DNA of 64,000 bases, taken from NCBI GenBank assembly GCA_964017235.1, contig OZ024933.1:10233962-10297961 (forward strand). The letters run 5' to 3'. Positions 61,597 through 64,000 of the stretch are shown in pieces. The stretch comes from Sabellastarte sp. h YS-2021. Its lineage: Eukaryota > Annelida > Polychaeta > Sabellida > Sabellidae. The position numbers and the translations under genes are program-made. The notes under the pieces are model-generated. The model was given only the letters and a program-made list of their open reading frames with translations, had not been told where the DNA came from and ran no database searches. Within the stretch, counting starts at the first letter, position 1; every line of letters starts with the position of its first letter.

Positions 61597-62921
61597 TCTA
61601 AAGCCCATTGTACACTAACACGGCGCAGCGCGGTGCAGCGCAGCTAAATAAAATAGAAATAATGGAAGTAGTTCTGTGCTTATACATATGTGCGGCGCGG
61701 CAGTTAGTGGTGCGATGTGGATTTTTCTATTTAGAAAATTATCTAATTTTTCAAAAACCGCGCGGCTTTTTTTACTATTTTTCCCAAGTTTTCGTTGATA
61801 TTTGGATTCCCCACAGGTTAAAAATGGCAGTCTATCACAGAACTTTATACAAATATATTAATTGGAAAACAAAATGCAAAACACACATGCTCATTGTGAA
61901 GGGATTAACTACTAGGAGAGAGATGACAAAATATGGTGTGTGTCCATACAGACACATAAAAAGGTTTAACTGAATGAGAATTACAATTACCAGCAATTGT
62001 AAAAGGGACACACTGGTCAAGAGTCTTGTTTGTGGAGAGATTAAGTCATTATAATTAGGGATGGGTCGGTAGTTCCGGTATCTCGGTATCGAGAGCATTT
62101 TACTGAAATACCGTGATGAGATTTTACAACCGTCACTTCGCTTGTCAGCAAATATAATGGAAGGAAGAGATAAAATATTAGAAACAAAAATCTGAAGAAA
62201 TTATAGCTTTTCTCCCAAATTTTCATGCATTTGCATACTTTATTCAGTAGTACAGTAGCAATTACCTTGAGCAGAACTGCCATACGTTTTGGTTACGTCT
62301 ATTTATAACCTCAATCTCGCTTGTCATCCCATATAACTCCAGGAAAACTTAAAATATTGGGAACCAACAAGAAATCTGTAGAAATTATAAACCATTATGT
62401 CGTATTTCATCCATTTTGTCACTTTTATTATGATGTCGTGAAGAGGAAACGTCCATGTTTCTTTGGGGTGTACTAAAACGTGGAATCCCGGAATCGGTAC
62501 GGTTTTGCATTGGCGACCTCCCGATGTACATATTTTTTATACCGACCCATCCCTAATTATAATAGACAGAGAGATGTTAAGTTAGGCCATGTTAGGTGTG
62601 TGACAATATCTGTTGACACAATACTGCCAGAAGTTAATAAATTGAAAGGGGGTGTAATCACCAGTATTATAAAAGGGACACTGGCCAAAGCTCTTCATTG
62701 TGGAGAGATTAATTGCATGTAAGGATAGGAGGGTGTGGGAATGTACTGTGGGTGTATTAGCTGTTTAATTACACATGTGATAATTTTAACTATTCTATCC
62801 ACTTTCACTGTAGTTAATATTTTCTCAATATACTGAAAACTGCTGGGAAAACCGCCCAAATGTGCAAAGAAAATTGGTCTGCTCACTATGCAGTAAAAAT
62901 TGTATATGTGTAAAGGCCTTA
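61597..62921. mobile_element. Diverged GC-ended MITE with a hAT MITE inserted in it
   Basis: Starts TAAAGCCCATTGTACACTAA and CACGGCGCAGCGCGG, and ends TATATGTGTAAAGGCCTTA. It matches the MITE at 34094-34797 across AAATAAAATAGAAATAATGG, ACAAATATATTAATTGGAAA and GTGTTTGTCCATA-like blocks. It differs by many substitutions and by the 500-bp insertion at 62056-62555, and it is older than the array copies. Confidence 0.8.
62056..62555. mobile_element. hAT MITE with 8-bp target duplication, nested
   Basis: Exactly 500 bp, with inverted ends TAGGGATGGGTCGGTA and TACCGACCCATCCCTA. It is flanked by ATTATAAT at 62048-62055 and 62556-62563. The 8-bp duplication and end sequence indicate hAT. The inside has no transposase frame. 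A diverged, inverted copy is at 60467-60946. Confidence 0.92.
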
Positions 62922-63732
62922 AAAAGGCAACAAAAATGTTCCACTTGTCAAAGCTTTTGAGATAAACATATATTCATGAGCAAAACTAAGTGGCAATGGT
63001 TTTTAGAAACTGCCATGTCTGTAGGCAGAAACAGTTCCTTGTATAACAATTCTTTTTACTTTTCCATAACTGAAAAACTAGCTGAATACACACTCGTCTT
63101 CAATATTTTCAACATGTGAACTTTAAAAATGAAATCAGTCTAGGGAAATAGTGTAAATTTGGGGACGGTAAAGTTTTCCTTTAATTCATTCCCTCCCCAT
63201 GACCCTCTCTGTCATACCCCACTGAGTTTTATTGCTGGCCGTGGTCAGATTTTGGTTTCTTTCATTTGATAACAGATATGATGGTATATGGGTACTTGCA
63301 GTTTTTCAACTCTTTTTTTCAAGTTTTCCTTGTTGTGTGTACATACACGTGAAAAAGATTCAATTGTGACTTTGAGTGTAGAAGACTACTGGAAAAAAAG
63401 GAACAAGTGATTTTCAAGCTTATATCAGTGAATACGTAGAGTATATTTTAGTAAACTTAATCATACAATACCTAACCCAAGTAGTTTTCAAATTTTTCTA
63501 TCATTACAAATTGATACAAAAGTGCTTGTAGAATGCAAACCTCTGTCAGGGAGCATTTCTTAAAATTTGGGAATTTTTTTGGTATGTCATTCAGTTATTT
63601 TCCAAAATGTTTTCACTTCTTCTTTGGGACCTTTGAAATTTTGATTTTTTTAATGTCCAGAATATGATTCATATTTCCACAGAACATAATCAGTTTTTCC
63701 TTTTGTCAGGCCCTAATTACCTATGAAAAACT
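62922..63732. other. Unassigned AT-rich DNA
   Basis: No gene or repeat recognised. Confidence 0.4.
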
Positions 63733-64000
63733 AGACCTATCGCATCAGAGAACCGATGCAAATTGTATCCACCAGAAGAAAACTCACCAAAGCCATTCTA
63801 ACATCGCTTAACCTTGAAGGAGAAGCCCAAGGTGAAATCTGACCATATCAAAAGATTCTTAGCCAATGATTTCCTATAGGTTGGTGTGACACTGCAAACC
63901 TCTAAGAATACGAATAAGCAAGATATAAACACTAATTTTAGCAATCCTCATTTGACCTTGAAAGAGTGGCCAAAGGTCAAATCCGATCACACCAAAAGAT
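63733..64000 (+). repeat. Partial third copy of the 57-kb repeat family, running off the edge
   Basis: GACCTATCGCATCAGAGAAC, CGATGCAAATTGTATCCACC, CTTAACCTTGAAGGAGAAGC and TTAGCCAATGATTTCCTATA parallel 57182 onward in the same orientation. It shows what the unbroken start of this family looks like, which identifies the array junctions as secondary. Confidence 0.78.

Noticed and set aside
61608-61973. 121-codon plus-strand open frame
   Set aside because: It starts in the inverted end of a MITE and runs through its non-coding body.

Overview
The window looks like nuclear DNA from a marine invertebrate, most likely a mollusc or related lophotrochozoan. The DNA is AT-rich and the one recognisable gene is split by introns. 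The repeats include tRNA-headed SINEs, hAT-type MITEs, a Ngaro/DIRS-type tyrosine-recombinase retrotransposon, and several tandem families carrying a GCCATCTTG / AAAATGGC core. The species assignment is inference from repeat style. No rRNA gene, functional tRNA gene, CRISPR array or bacterial operon is visible.

Layout. 1-2.1 kb: a decayed DIRS-type retroelement (minus strand). 2.1-8.4 kb: mostly unassigned AT-rich DNA with a CCAATGGTGG motif cluster and one possible membrane-protein exon. 8.37-15.97 kb: a young, nearly whole Ngaro-like DIRS element (minus strand) with split direct repeats in the order A1 - gag - RT/RNase H - tyrosine recombinase - B1 - A2 - spacer - B2. 16.59-19.54 kb: a satellite of about 33 units of ~89 bp, each built on an 18-bp palindrome, with a 269-bp higher-order repeat at its left end. 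19.6-19.9 kb: a SINE.

20.1-59.2 kb: a minus-strand, multi-exon gene of the uncharacterised family marked by DGMDQAKTN, QMDNCARENKN and GHTHE(D)ID motifs (I believe catalogued as DUF7869). I place ten exons by splice sites, and seven of the nine junctions are phase-consistent. The introns are packed with repeats: a ~140-bp tandem family (20.95-22.0 kb), a SINE (22.3 kb), a ~146-bp family (25.4-26.1 kb), a ~150-bp family (28.0-29.3 kb), and a 26-kb array of seven near-identical 3.77-kb units (31.2-57.2 kb) filling most of a ~28.5-kb intron. Each array unit carries a hAT MITE with perfect 8-bp target duplications and a GC-rich-ended MITE. An alternating variant pattern suggests that part of the array grew as dimers.

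59.2-64 kb: an unrecognised coding-like segment interrupted by a SINE with target-site duplication, an older hAT-MITE copy, a GC-ended MITE with a hAT MITE nested in it, and the start of another copy of the 57-kb repeat family.

The most interesting points are the dimer-like 26-kb intronic array, the DDE-transposase-like residue layout of the DUF7869-type gene, the split-repeat DIRS element, and a GCCATCTTG (YY1-like) core recurring in otherwise different intronic repeats. Homology calls rest on reading motifs by eye; no database search was possible.
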